51,669 nucleotides of DNA. Source: Mesorhizobium sp. Its GTDB lineage: Bacteria; Pseudomonadota; Alphaproteobacteria; Rhizobiales; Rhizobiaceae. The translations under genes and the position numbers were made by a program. The stretch spans positions 1-51,669 of the forward strand of contig SUGL01000043.1 in assembly GCA_004963905.1 (NCBI GenBank), in the 5' to 3' direction. The notes beneath the pieces are model-generated. The model worked only from the letters and a program-made list of their open reading frames with translations, did no database searches and was not told the origin of the DNA. This document shows, one piece after another, positions 1 through 8,767 of this stretch. The first letter of the stretch is position 1. Each line of letters opens with the position of its first letter.

Positions 1-161
1 GCGCCCCCCTCTGTCCTGCCGGACATCTCCCCCACTTGGGGGGAGATTGGCGGTTTCGGCGCCGGCTCATCTCTTGCGACGTTGGAGATTGGCGAAAGCC
101 GTCGCGACATCCAATCTCCCCCCTCGTGGGGGAGATGTCCGGCAGGACAGAGGGGGGCGCC
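1..161. repeat. Family i composite palindrome, copy 1
   Basis: A long inverted repeat. The left arm (1 to about 50) contains CTCTGTCCTGCCGGACAT followed by a small C-run/G-run hairpin, and the right arm (about 112-161) is its reverse complement ending in GGAGGGGGGCGCC-like sequence. The loop carries GGAGATTGGCGAAAGCC (about 84-100), which is shared with the other copies at 8569, 21885 and 28825. It fills the space downstream of the exonuclease gene and may extend left of the window. No coding capacity is apparent. The family resembles intergenic palindromes common in Mesorhizobium genomes. Confidence 0.85.
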
Positions 162-202
162 GTGGAGCGCTGCGTCGGCGATTGACGGATCAAACAGTGC
201 CA

Positions 203-1213
203 TCAATCGCCCTCGTCCTCGTACCCCACGAGATGCAGCGGCCTAGCCGCGATTCCCTCCAGCTCGCACCAGCGCACCAGCGCTTCCTCGCGGCCATGCG
301 TCACCCAGATCTCCTCGGCGCCCGTTTCCTTGATCGTGGCGATGAGTTCGTCCCAGTCGGCATGGTCGGAAATGATCAGCGGCAGCTCGACGCCGCCTTG
401 CTTGGCGCGCTGACGGATGCGCATCCAGCCCGAAGCGAAACAGGAGATCGGATCTGGAAAGCGCCGCGCCCAGCGGTCGGCGAATGCCGCCGGCGGGCCG
501 ACGACGATGGCGCCGGTGAAATCGGCCTTGCCGCCACTCTCGACCGTTGCCGGCTCGAGCTCGCCGAGATCGATGCCCTGGCCCTGGTAATATTCGCTGA
601 GCTTGGCCAGCGCGCCGTGGATATAGATCGGCCTATCGTAGCCGGCGTCGCGCAAAAGCCGCATCACGCGCTGCGCCTTGCCGAGCGCATAGGCGCCGAT
701 CAGATGCGAGCGCTCGGGAAACTGCGCCGCCGATTTCAGCACCCGCGCGATCTCTTCGTGATCCGGCGGATGGCGGAACACCGGCAGGCCGAAGGTCGCC
801 TCGGTGATGAAGACATCGCAGGGCACCGGCTCGAAGGGCAGGCAGGTGGCGTCCTTCTGGCGCTTGTAGTCGCCCGAGGCGACGATGCGCATGCCCTGGT
901 GCTCGACGCAGATCTGCGCCGAGCCCAGCACATGGCCGGCCGGGTGGAAGGTGACGGCAACGCCATTGATATCGATCGTCTCGCCGAGGATCGCCGCCTG
1001 CGTCGTGCCGGCGAAATCCTCGCCATAGCGCAGCCCCATGATGTCGAGCGTCTCTTGCGTCGCCAGCACCGAGCGGTGGCCGGAGCGCGCATGGTCGGAA
1101 TGGCCGTGCGTGATCAGCGCGCGGCCCACCGGCCGCACCGGATCGATGAAGAAATCGCCTGGCGGGCAGTAGAGCCCTTCCGGTCGTGGCTTGAGCAGGT
1201 CGCTGGCGCGCAT
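203..1213 (-). CDS. Ligase-associated DNA exonuclease (metallo-beta-lactamase / beta-CASP fold)
   Basis: Predicted cytosolic DNA-repair nuclease of the family found beside ATP-dependent DNA ligases and Lhr-type helicases. Visible signatures, numbered from the ATG at 1213, are the metal-binding HxHxDH motif (HGHSDH, residues 36-41), a second histidine in HPAGHVLGSAQ (H94) and the ASGDY aspartate (D115). The C-terminal half carries beta-CASP-like features (SGWMRIR; ISDHADWDEL). The reading frame extends upstream to a TTG at 1258, but the ATG at 1213 gives the usual start MRASDLLKP and was preferred. The ligase partner normally lies directly downstream; here that would be beyond the left edge, after the repeat. 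It is divergent from the methyltransferase gene at 1321 across about 107 bases. Confident on family; the in vivo substrate is inferred. Confidence 0.85.
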   Translation of the reverse strand: MRASDLLKPRPEGLYCPPGDFFIDPVRPVGRALITHGHSDHARSGHRSVLATQETLDIMGLRYGEDFAGTTQAAILGETIDINGVAVTFHPAGHVLGSAQICVEHQGMRIVASGDYKRQKDATCLPFEPVPCDVFITEATFGLPVFRHPPDHEEIARVLKSAAQFPERSHLIGAYALGKAQRVMRLLRDAGYDRPIYIHGALAKLSEYYQGQGIDLGELEPATVESGGKADFTGAIVVGPPAAFADRWARRFPDPISCFASGWMRIRQRAKQGGVELPLIISDHADWDELIATIKETGAEEIWVTHGREEALVRWCELEGIAARPLHLVGYEDEGD

Positions 1214-1320
1214 GGCTTGAAGATAATGGCAAAATTCGGCGCGGGAAGCCTGTTGCAACAGACTGCTGACTCGTCCTACAGCCGACCGCCGGTTCGAACA
1301 CCGGCGGGATCGAACGAACC

Positions 1321-2238
1321 ATGAAACCGCTTCAGGCTTCGTCCGGCGATCTGAACGCCGACCGTCGCGCCGACTTCGCCGAGATGCTGCTGGCTTCCGG
1401 CGAGCCCGCGCAGGCGGCGGAGCTTTTGCTCGGCGCGCTGGAACTGGCGCCGCAATGGGCGGCCGGATGGTTTCGTCTCGGCGAAATGCGGGAGGTTGCG
1501 GGTTTTCTCGGCCAGGCCGCCCAGGCCTGGACGATGGCGCTGAAGCTCGATCCCGCGGACCGTCTGGGCGCCTCGCTCAAGCTGCAACTGATCGGCCATG
1601 CGCCGGCGGCAGCCGCTCCGCCCAGCGCCTTCGTCGAGACCTTGTTCGACCACTATGCCGACAGGTTCGAGGAATCGCTAGTCGGAAAACTCGGCTACCG
1701 GATGCCCGAGGTTCTCGATCAGGCCATTCGCGTGGCAAGGCCCGGCCGGTTCCGGCTGGCTCTCGACCTCGGCTGCGGCACAGGGCTGATGGGCGAAAGG
1801 CTGCGCCCGATCGTCGACCGGCTGGAAGGCTACGACATTTCGGCCAGCATGCTGCTGAAGGCGCGCGCCAAGGGCATCTACGATCAGCTCTCCAAGGCCG
1901 ACCTTCAGCATTTCTCTCGACCGGGTGCGAGAGCCGACCTCGTGGTCGCCGCCGACGTGTTCATCTATGTCGGCGCGCTCGAACGCATTGTCGGAGCCGT
2001 TGCCGAGAGCTTGGTCGATGCAGGCGTCTTCGCCTTCTCGGTCGAGACCACTGCCGGCGGCGATGACTTCGCCCTGCTGCCGTCGCGGCGCTACGCGCAC
2101 TCCGAGGCCTATCTGCGGCGCGTTCTCGCCGCCAGCGGGTTTTCCGTCCTGTCGCTGGAGAGCACGACCATCCGGCAAGATCGCGGCGAGCCTGTTGGAG
2201 GGCTTGCCGTAATAGCTCGTCGCAGTATGGCGGAATGA
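1321..2238 (+). CDS. SAM-dependent methyltransferase with N-terminal TPR region
   Basis: A 305-residue protein. Residues about 15-85 form two TPR-like helical pairs (LLASGEPAQAAELLLGALELAP, WFRLGEMREVAGFLGQAAQAW in outline), which suggest protein docking. Residues about 105-300 form a class I methyltransferase: the SAM-binding motif I is LDLGCGTGLMGERL (near residue 150), followed by the acidic strand LEGYDIS and the post-motif VVAADVFIYVGAL. The substrate cannot be named from sequence; the fold is used for small molecules, proteins and nucleic acids alike. The ATG at 1321 has only a weak upstream ribosome site. The gene stands alone between the divergent exonuclease gene and the small lipoprotein gene. 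Confidence 0.75.
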   Translation: MKPLQASSGDLNADRRADFAEMLLASGEPAQAAELLLGALELAPQWAAGWFRLGEMREVAGFLGQAAQAWTMALKLDPADRLGASLKLQLIGHAPAAAAPPSAFVETLFDHYADRFEESLVGKLGYRMPEVLDQAIRVARPGRFRLALDLGCGTGLMGERLRPIVDRLEGYDISASMLLKARAKGIYDQLSKADLQHFSRPGARADLVVAADVFIYVGALERIVGAVAESLVDAGVFAFSVETTAGGDDFALLPSRRYAHSEAYLRRVLAASGFSVLSLESTTIRQDRGEPVGGLAVIARRSMAE

Positions 2239-2313
2239 TGCGGCGGCTGCCCGCGAAAAAGCCCGAATCGCGTGTCGGGATGATACCGGGCGGATACCGC
2301 ACGGAGGGAACCC

Positions 2314-2670
2314 ATGCGCTGGAACATGGTGGCGTTGACATGTTGCCTGATGGTGGCCGGCTGCGTCGGCGGCACCTCCATGGCGGAACGCCAGGACGAG
2401 AACGTACAATCCTCGCTGCAATATGACAGCGTGCCTTGTGATCAGCTGCTGTCCAACCGCAATGCGCTGGCGCAGCAATACAACCTGCCGGTCACCGCCA
2501 AGCCGGGCTTCTCCAATCCGGCGATGGGTTTCGGCCCGTTCATGCCGGACATGCGCTCCAAGGCGCAGCGCGACAGCGACAAGGCGAGCGGCGAGATCGA
2601 CGCCATGAGCCGCTCGATCGAGCGCCGCGACTGCGGCAAGCCGAAGAAGAAGGACAAGTTGCCCAGCTAG
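2314..2670 (+). CDS. Small putative lipoprotein, function unknown
   Basis: A 118-residue protein with a short signal peptide ending in a lipobox, LMVAGC (Cys at about residue 17), so the mature form is probably lipid-anchored in the envelope. The remainder is hydrophilic, has one further pair of cysteines (VPCDQ, RRDCGK) that could form a disulfide, and ends in a lysine-rich tail (KPKKKDK). A strong ribosome site (GGAGG, 2303-2307) sits 6 bases before the ATG. I do not recognise a named domain. It follows the methyltransferase gene by about 75 bases in the same direction, but nothing else links the two. Confidence 0.7.
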   Translation: MRWNMVALTCCLMVAGCVGGTSMAERQDENVQSSLQYDSVPCDQLLSNRNALAQQYNLPVTAKPGFSNPAMGFGPFMPDMRSKAQRDSDKASGEIDAMSRSIERRDCGKPKKKDKLPS

Positions 2671-2782
2671 TTCCTCGACACGGGATTTGAAAGGTTGCAG
2701 GTTTGCCGACGGGCAAGATTTTCACCGTTCGTTTCGGTGGAATCAGTGCAAGCGCAGGGGATTGGCTGAAGCCTACCAACTT

Positions 2783-2964
2783 CGTCATCCCAGGGCGAAG
2801 CAGGAGCGAAGCTCCGTCGCGGAGACCCTGGGATCCATTCCGTGACCGCGGTCAAAGGGTGCAGCGGAGCAGAATTCTGCACCGCTGCAGCGCTCATGTG
2901 TAACGGAATGGATCCTCGGGTCTGCGCCGCGTCGCTTCGCTCCTTGCTTCGCCCGAGGATGACG
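2783..2964. repeat. Family ii palindrome, copy A (with flanks to about 3049)
   Basis: An imperfect inverted repeat running from CGTCATCC (2783) to GGATGACG (ending 2964). The inner arms are GGATCCATTCCGT and ACGGAATGGATCC; the outer right arm contains CTTCGCTCCTTGCTTCGCCC. Flanking sequence on the right (about 2980-3049) includes GTTTCGGCCAATCTCC and then CATAGCCGATCG and AAATTTCTGTGCTAG, both found in reverse orientation at the window end (51559-51600). Together these occupy the 2671-3118 gap, where no gene is seen. Copy B lies at 15329. Confidence 0.85.
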
Positions 2965-3118
2965 ATCGCGATGGTCGTTTCGGCCAATCTCCAAGGCATG
3001 CGATCCGCCAAGGCAAACATAGCCGATCGATTAAAAATTTCTGTGCTAGAGACCTAGACTAACGTCCACCGCAATTAGTCGAGGCTTTGTCGCTGACCTT
3101 GCAAGGCTCCCATATAGC

Positions 3119-3646
3119 ATGACCCTATCGGACCTCGGCGACCGCATCTGTATCCTGGGACCCTCCAACAGCGGCAAGTCGACGCTTGCCGACGCGATCG
3201 CCCGCAGACGCGGTTTGGAGGTCATTCACCTCGATCGGCTCTACCATCTGCCCAACACGGATTGGGAAGCGCGTCCGAAGGACGAGTTCATTGCCTTGCA
3301 TGATGCCGCGATCGCGCGCGAGCGCTGGGTGATGGACGGAAATTATTCGGTTTGCATGCCGCAGCGCTTCCGGCGCGCGACGGGCCTGATTGTCCTGGAC
3401 GTCTCCACCGTTGCCAGCCTCCTGCGCTATTTTCGCCGAACATTGCTCGAGAAGGAGAGGCGCGGTGCTCTGGCTGGCGGGCGCGACAGCGTCAAGTGGG
3501 ACATGATCTACCATATCGCCGTGACCACGCCGAAAAACCGCAAACGCTACCGGGCGATGTTTGACCAGATCGATCTGCCAAAGATGCAGCTGTCTTCGCT
3601 GCGGGCGATCAAGGCGTGCTTCAGGGAATGGGACTTGGCCAGATGA
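3119..3646 (+). CDS. P-loop nucleoside/nucleotide-kinase-like protein (FlaR / topology-modulation type)
   Basis: A 175-residue small P-loop NTPase. The Walker A motif is GPSNSGKST (about residues 14-22); the LEVIHLDRLYHLPNTDWEARP stretch and the later WVMDGNYS are characteristic of the family often annotated as adenylate-kinase-like or 'topology modulation protein'. The RYFRRTLLEKERRG stretch resembles the arginine-rich lid of small kinases. The true substrate is not known for this family. The start at 3119 leaves Walker A close to the N-terminus as usual; the ribosome site is weak. It is convergent with ghrA, with 13 bases between the two stops. Confidence 0.7.
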   Translation: MTLSDLGDRICILGPSNSGKSTLADAIARRRGLEVIHLDRLYHLPNTDWEARPKDEFIALHDAAIARERWVMDGNYSVCMPQRFRRATGLIVLDVSTVASLLRYFRRTLLEKERRGALAGGRDSVKWDMIYHIAVTTPKNRKRYRAMFDQIDLPKMQLSSLRAIKACFREWDLAR

Positions 3647-3659
3647 GGATGGTGTTCGG

Positions 3660-4601
3660 CTAATAGCCCGCTTCGCGGTCGACCAGGTTGTCGAGCTTTT
3701 CGCCGCGTTCGAATGCATCCATCTGCCGAAGCATGATCGGCACCAGATGGGCGGGATCCGAGGTCGCCGCCGCATGCGGCGTCACGAACACCTTCGGATG
3801 GCTCCACAGCGGGCTTGTCTTCGGCAGCGGCTCGACTTCGAACACGTCGAGGCTCGCTTCCTTCAGCGTCCCGTCGTCCAGCGCGCGCAGGATGTCGGCA
3901 TCCTTCTGCAGCCGCCCGCGCCCGGCATTGATCAGCACCGCGCCGCCGAGGCCGTTGCGCCTTCGCAGTTCCTTCAGCACGCCGTAGTTGACGATACCTT
4001 GCGTGCGTGGCGTCAGCGGCAGCAGCACCACCAGGATGTCGGTGGCGTTGAGGAAGGGGATCAGCCCCGCCTCGCCGGAATAGGTCGAAACGCCCTTCAT
4101 CGGGCGTTCGTTGCGCGACCAGCCATTCACCGCGAAGCCGAGCGAGAGCAGCACCGATGCCGCGGCGCGGCCGAGATTGCCGAGGCCCATGATGCCGACG
4201 GAGATGTCTTCCGCCGGGCGCTGCGGCGGCTCGCGCCAGATCTTCTTCTGCTGCTGCGCGCGGTAGAGCATGCTCTGGCGATGGTGGTCGAGCACCCGCC
4301 AGACGACATATTCGGTCATGTGTTGGGTGAGATTGTCGGCGACCACCCTGACGATCGGCACGTCGGGCAGGCCGGGATCGGCGAAGATGTGGTCGACGCC
4401 GGCGCCGATCGAGAAGATGGCGCGCAGATTGGGCAGCGACGACAAGAGATTGGGCTTCTGCTTCCACACCACCGCATAGGCGATCGAGGGATCGGCGGGA
4501 CCGTCCGGCTCCAGCACCACCTCGCGCTCGGCCGCCAGCAGTTCGCGCCAGCGCTGCGGGTGAAAGCCGGTGAGGGCAAGCAGGATTTTGCCTTTTTCCA
4601 T
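3660..4601 (-). CDS. ghrA: Glyoxylate/hydroxypyruvate reductase A
   Basis: A 313-residue D-2-hydroxyacid dehydrogenase predicted to reduce glyoxylate to glycolate and hydroxypyruvate to glycerate with NAD(P)H. The nucleotide-binding motif is GLGNLG (residues 139-144). The catalytic set is visible as R228 (NAGRG), the acidic residue in FEVEPL (about 255-257) and H276 (TPHAAA). Its length is normal for GhrA. It starts 28 bases after the stop of yejF on the same strand, so it may be the last gene of the yej operon, though no functional link is established. The 3' end converges on the kinase-like gene. Confidence 0.88.
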   Translation of the reverse strand: MEKGKILLALTGFHPQRWRELLAAEREVVLEPDGPADPSIAYAVVWKQKPNLLSSLPNLRAIFSIGAGVDHIFADPGLPDVPIVRVVADNLTQHMTEYVVWRVLDHHRQSMLYRAQQQKKIWREPPQRPAEDISVGIMGLGNLGRAAASVLLSLGFAVNGWSRNERPMKGVSTYSGEAGLIPFLNATDILVVLLPLTPRTQGIVNYGVLKELRRRNGLGGAVLINAGRGRLQKDADILRALDDGTLKEASLDVFEVEPLPKTSPLWSHPKVFVTPHAAATSDPAHLVPIMLRQMDAFERGEKLDNLVDREAGY

Positions 4602-4629
4602 TTCTCGGAGTCTTTCCTGTATTTTCAGC

Positions 4630-6258
4630 CTACTCGCTGACCACGCCGGTCGGCGCCGTCTCGATCCGGAACGCGGCCGAGATCAGCGCCCGGGTATAGT
4701 CGGTTTGCGGGCTGCCGAAAATCTGTTCGGACGGTCCGGCTTCGACGATCTGGCCATTGCGCATGACGATGACGTCATTGGCAAGGGCGCGGATGACTTT
4801 CAGGTCATGGCTGATGAAGAGATAGGCCAGGTTATGCTTGGCCTGAAGGTTGCGCAAAAGGTCGACCACCTGCGCCTGCACGCTCATGTCGAGCGCCGAG
4901 GTCGGCTCGTCGAGCATCACGAAGCGCGGATTGAGCACCATGGCGCGCGCGATCGCGACGCGCTGGCGCTGGCCGCCCGAGAATTCATGCGGATAGCGGT
5001 GGCGGGTTTCGGGATCGAGACCGACCTCCTTCAGCACTTCGACCACCTTGTCGTCGCGCTCGTCGGGCGACAGTTTCGACGCGTGGATCTTCAGCCCTTC
5101 CTCGATGATCTCGGCGACCGACATGCGCGGGCTGAGCGATCCGAACGGGTCCTGGAAGACGATCTGCAGCTCGCGCCGCAGCGGCCGCATGGCGCTGAAG
5201 GAAAGCTCGTTGATGTCGCGGCCGTTGAAATTGATCGCGCCCGTCGAGGAGATCATCCGGGCCAGCGCCAGGCCGAGCGTGGTCTTGCCGGAGCCGGATT
5301 CGCCGACGACGCCCAGCGTCTGGCCGGCGCGCACGGTGACGTCGATGCCGTCCACCGCCCTCACGTGATCGACGGTGCGGCGGAAGAAGCCGCGCTTGAT
5401 CGGGAACCAGACCTTGATGTCCTTGCCGGTCATCACCGCCGTGGCATTGGCATTCGCCGGCGGCGGCTTGCCCTTCGGCTCGGCGGCCAGGAGATGCTTC
5501 GTGTAGGCGTGCTGGGGGTTGGCGAAAATCTCCTTGGTCGGCCCTGTCTCGACTATTTTGCCCTTAGTCATCACGCAGACGCGATCGGCGATCTTTCTCA
5601 CGATGCCGAGGTCGTGGGTGATGAACAGCATCGACATGCCCTTGCGGCTCTTCAGGTCCGCGAGCAGTTCGAGGATTTGCGCCTGCACGGTGACGTCGAG
5701 CGCCGTCGTCGGCTCGTCGGCGATCAAGAGTTCCGGCTCGTTGGCCAAAGCCATGGCGATCATGACGCGCTGGCGCTGGCCGCCGGAGAGCTGGTGCGGA
5801 TAGGCGTCGAGCCGCTTCTGCGGATCGCGGATGCCGACCTCGGTCAGCAATTCCAGCGTGCGCGTGCGGGCCTGCCGGTCGCCCAGCCCCTGATGCAGCG
5901 ACAGCACCTCGACGATCTGCTGCTCGATCGTATGCAGCGGATTGAGCGAGGTCATCGGCTCTTGGAAGATCATGGTGATCTTGTTGCCGCGCACGCCGCG
6001 CAGCGTCCTTTCGTTGGCGCTCAGCAGATCGGCGCCGTGGAACAGGATCTTTCCCGAAGGATGGCTTGCGGCGGGGTAGGGCAGAAGCTTCAGCACCGAG
6101 AGCGCCGAGACCGATTTGCCGGAACCGGATTCGCCGACCAGCGCCAGCGTCTCGCCCCTGGCGATGTCGAAGGAGATATGGTCGACGGCCGTCGACTGGC
6201 TGCCGCCTTGCGCGAAGGCGACGCTCAAATCGCGGACGGAGAGCAGGGGTTCGCTCAT
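4630..6258 (-). CDS. yejF: Oligopeptide ABC transporter, dual ATP-binding protein (YejF)
   Basis: A 542-residue double ATPase that energises import by the YejABEF peptide transporter at the cytoplasmic face of the inner membrane. Two complete ABC cassettes are present, each with Walker A (GESGSGKS, then GESGSGKTT), a signature (LSGGQRQRV, then FSGGQRQRV) and Walker B ending in DEPT. Each is followed by an oligopeptide-type C-terminal extension (the first ends in NPQHAYTKHLLAAEP). The open frame runs on far upstream without a start of its own. The ATG at 6258 overlaps the yejE stop as ATGA and gives the expected N-terminus MSEPLLSVRDL. YejABEF is known in enterobacteria and rhizobia for uptake of peptides, including microcin C in E. 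coli. Confidence 0.92.
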   Translation of the reverse strand: MSEPLLSVRDLSVAFAQGGSQSTAVDHISFDIARGETLALVGESGSGKSVSALSVLKLLPYPAASHPSGKILFHGADLLSANERTLRGVRGNKITMIFQEPMTSLNPLHTIEQQIVEVLSLHQGLGDRQARTRTLELLTEVGIRDPQKRLDAYPHQLSGGQRQRVMIAMALANEPELLIADEPTTALDVTVQAQILELLADLKSRKGMSMLFITHDLGIVRKIADRVCVMTKGKIVETGPTKEIFANPQHAYTKHLLAAEPKGKPPPANANATAVMTGKDIKVWFPIKRGFFRRTVDHVRAVDGIDVTVRAGQTLGVVGESGSGKTTLGLALARMISSTGAINFNGRDINELSFSAMRPLRRELQIVFQDPFGSLSPRMSVAEIIEEGLKIHASKLSPDERDDKVVEVLKEVGLDPETRHRYPHEFSGGQRQRVAIARAMVLNPRFVMLDEPTSALDMSVQAQVVDLLRNLQAKHNLAYLFISHDLKVIRALANDVIVMRNGQIVEAGPSEQIFGSPQTDYTRALISAAFRIETAPTGVVSE

Positions 6259-7394
6259 TTGAACGTCTTGCGCGGATCGAAGGCGTCGCGCGTCGCCTCG
6301 CCGATGAAGACCAGCAGCGACAGCATCAGCGAGATCACGATGAAGCCGGAGATGCCGAGCCATGGCGCGTTGAGATTGCGCTGCGCCTGTTTCAACAGTT
6401 CGCCGAGCGAGGCGGAGCCGGGCGGCAGGCCGAAGCCGAGATAGTCGAGCGAGGTCAGCGTCGAGATCGAGCCACTGAGCAGGAAGGGCAGGAAGGTCAG
6501 CGTCGCCACCATAGCGTTGGGCAGGAGGTGGCGGAACATGATGGTCAGGTTGGGCACGCCGAGCGCGCGCGCCGCGTTGACATATTCGAAGTTGCGCGCG
6601 CGCAGGAATTCGGCGCGCACCACGCCGACCAGCGCTACCCAGGAGAACAAAAGCATCAGACCGAGCAGGATGAAGAAACCGGGCGGCAGGATCGCGGAGA
6701 CGATGAGCAGCAGATAGAGCACCGGGATCGCCGACCAGATCTCGATGAAGCGCTGGAACAGAAGGTCCGTCCAGCCGCCGAAATAGCCCTGCACCGCGCC
6801 CGCCGCGACGCCGATCAGTGAGGAGCCGAGCGTCAGGATGAGCCCGAACAGCACCGAGATGCGGAAGCCGTAGAGCACGCGCGCCAGCACGTCGCGCGCC
6901 TGGTCGTCGGTGCCGAGCCAGTTCCAGTTGCCGACGACGCAGTTGGGGTCGGCCTCGCCTTGCGGATACTGGCTGCAGCGCGCCTTCTTGTCGTAGAGCC
7001 AGGACGGCTTGGCGGGCGCCGCCTCGGGGATGGCATTGTTGACCGTCTGGTAGGAATAGCGGACCGGCGGCCAGATCATCCAGCCATTGGCATTGATCTC
7101 GTCCTGGATGACCGGATCGCGATAGTCGGTGACGGCATAGAAGCCGCCGAACTTCTCTTCCGGATAGGCGACCAGCACCGGGAACAGGATCTCGCCCTTG
7201 TAGGAGGCGACGATCGGCTTGTCGTTGGCGATCAGCTCGGAAAACAGCGACAGCACGAACAGCAGCAGGAAGATCCACAGCGACCAGTAGCCGCGCCGGT
7301 TCGCCTTGAAGTTCTGCAACCGCCGCTGGTTGAGCGGCGACAACCACGGCCGGGCGGCGCGAGCCGGCTTGGTTTCGGCCGAGGCTGCCGTCAT
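6255..7394 (-). CDS. yejE: Oligopeptide ABC transporter permease (YejE)
   Basis: A 379-residue inner-membrane permease of the DppC/OppC type. After a basic cytosolic N-terminus (NQRRLQNFKANRRGYWSLW) comes the first membrane helix. A long periplasmic loop (residues about 60-140) distinctive of YejE includes YPEEKFGGFYAVTDYRDP. The remaining helices carry the EAA motif region (EFLRARNFEYVNAARALG) that contacts the ATPase. The start at 7394 shares one base with the yejB stop (TGATG), indicating translational coupling; the open frame upstream of it belongs to the yejB region and was discarded. Confidence 0.92.
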   Translation of the reverse strand: MTAASAETKPARAARPWLSPLNQRRLQNFKANRRGYWSLWIFLLLFVLSLFSELIANDKPIVASYKGEILFPVLVAYPEEKFGGFYAVTDYRDPVIQDEINANGWMIWPPVRYSYQTVNNAIPEAAPAKPSWLYDKKARCSQYPQGEADPNCVVGNWNWLGTDDQARDVLARVLYGFRISVLFGLILTLGSSLIGVAAGAVQGYFGGWTDLLFQRFIEIWSAIPVLYLLLIVSAILPPGFFILLGLMLLFSWVALVGVVRAEFLRARNFEYVNAARALGVPNLTIMFRHLLPNAMVATLTFLPFLLSGSISTLTSLDYLGFGLPPGSASLGELLKQAQRNLNAPWLGISGFIVISLMLSLLVFIGEATRDAFDPRKTFK

Positions 7395-8488
7395 CAGACG
7401 TCTCTCCGCTCGAAATCGATGCGCGGATCGACCCAGGTATAGATCAGGTCCGACAGCAGGCCGACGAACAGGCCGAGCAGCGAGAAGATGTAGAGATTGG
7501 CAAAGACCACCGGATAGTCGCGGTCGATCACCGACTTGAAGCCGAGCAGGCCGAGGCCGTCGAGCGAGAAGATGTTCTCGATCAGCAGCGAGCCGGTGAA
7601 GAAGGCCGAGATGAAGGCGCCGGGAAAGCCGGCGATGACGATCAGCATGGCGTTGCGGAAGACATGGCCGTAGAGCACCTTGCGCTCCGACAGGCCCTTG
7701 GCCCTCGCCGTCACCACATATTGCTTGCGGATCTCCTCGAGGAAGGAGTTCTTGGTCAGAAGCGTCGTGGTGGCGAAGGCCGACAGCACCAGCGCGGTCA
7801 GCGGCAGCGTCATGTGCCAGAAATAATCGAGGATCTTGTCCGGCCAGGACAGCTGGTCCCAGTTGTCGGAAACGATGCCACGCAGCGGGAACCAGTCCCA
7901 GAACGAGCCGCCGGCGAATAGCACCATCAGGAGAATGCCGAACAGGAAGCCGGGGATGGCGTAGCCGACGATCACCACGCCGCTCGTCCAGACGTCGAAG
8001 GTCGACCCGTCCTGCACCGCCTTGCGGATGCCGAGCGGGATCGAGATCAGGTAGGACAGAAGCGTGATCCACAGCCCGATCGAGATCGACACCGGCATCT
8101 TTTCCAGGATCAGGTCGAGCACCGAGATGTCGCGGAAATAGCTGTCGCCGAAATCGAAGCGGGCATAGTTCCACAGCATCATGCCGAAGCGTTCGAGCGG
8201 CGGCTTGTCGAAGCCGAACTGCTTTTCGAGCTTCTTGATGAATTCGGGGTCCAACCCTTGAGCGCCGCGATATTTCGAGCTGACGTCGCCGGCGACATCG
8301 AGATTGGTGGCGCCGGCATCGCCACCGCCGCCGCCGAGACGATCGGCGCCGCCCTGGTTGGTGAGCTTGGCGATGACCTGCTCGACCGGGCCGCCCGGCG
8401 CGAACTGGATGACGGCGAAGGAGATCGCCATGATGCCGAACAGCGTCGGGATCATCAAAAGGATGCGGCGCAGGATATAGGCGCCCAT
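7394..8488 (-). CDS. yejB: Oligopeptide ABC transporter permease (YejB)
   Basis: A 364-residue inner-membrane permease, partner of YejE. It begins MGAYILRRILLMIPTLFGI, the classic first helix of DppB/OppB-type permeases, with the N-terminal FAPGGPVEQ motif. A periplasmic loop with an odd glycine-rich insert (RLGGGGGDAG) follows, and the EAA loop is EIRKQYVVTARAKG near the C-terminus. A strong ribosome site (AAGGAGG) lies about 10 bases upstream of the ATG at 8488. It is separated from the upstream binding-protein gene by 279 bases containing a family i palindrome, which may change expression of the membrane genes relative to the binding proteins. Confidence 0.92.
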   Translation of the reverse strand: MGAYILRRILLMIPTLFGIMAISFAVIQFAPGGPVEQVIAKLTNQGGADRLGGGGGDAGATNLDVAGDVSSKYRGAQGLDPEFIKKLEKQFGFDKPPLERFGMMLWNYARFDFGDSYFRDISVLDLILEKMPVSISIGLWITLLSYLISIPLGIRKAVQDGSTFDVWTSGVVIVGYAIPGFLFGILLMVLFAGGSFWDWFPLRGIVSDNWDQLSWPDKILDYFWHMTLPLTALVLSAFATTTLLTKNSFLEEIRKQYVVTARAKGLSERKVLYGHVFRNAMLIVIAGFPGAFISAFFTGSLLIENIFSLDGLGLLGFKSVIDRDYPVVFANLYIFSLLGLFVGLLSDLIYTWVDPRIDFERRDV

Positions 8489-8568
8489 CAGAAATTATCC
8501 TCCTTCAGGAGAACCACCGTGTCTGAGGGTGATCCCGAGGAAATCGCTTCAGACCAATTGTAGACGCC

Positions 8569-8751
8569 GGCGCCGCCCCTCATTGTCCTGCCGGACATTT
8601 CTCCCCGTATAGTGACGGGGAGAAAGGGGCTGGCCGCAACCTCGGCGCTCTTATTGCGACGTCTGTGATTGGCGAAACCGTTGACGAAAGCCCCCCTCTC
8701 CCCGTCACTATACGGGGAGAGGATGCCGGCAGGCAGGTGAGGGGCGGCGCC
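8569..8751. repeat. Family i composite palindrome, copy 2 (divergent)
   Basis: An inverted repeat between the second binding-protein gene and yejB. The outer arms are GGCGCCGCCCCTCA and TGAGGGGCGGCGCC. Each arm carries its own hairpin: CTCCCCGTATAGTGACGGGGAG on the left and CTCCCCGTCACTATACGGGGAG on the right (22 bases each, given here only by their palindromic ends CTCCCC and GGGGAG). The loop keeps GATTGGCGAAA (about 8667-8677). It sits inside the yej operon, so it should be transcribed as a large cruciform-like hairpin. Confidence 0.85.
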
Positions 8752-8767
8752 AACGCCCGCAAGAAAG

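Noticed and set aside
47..1324. Long plus-strand open frame opposite the exonuclease gene
   Set aside because: It is the shadow of the minus-strand gene in GC-rich DNA; its translation has no recognisable domain and starts within the repeat.
4570..6444. 624-codon plus-strand open frame opposite yejF
   Set aside because: Antisense shadow: rich in arginine, histidine and aspartate, no domain, and the opposite strand encodes a complete double ABC ATPase.
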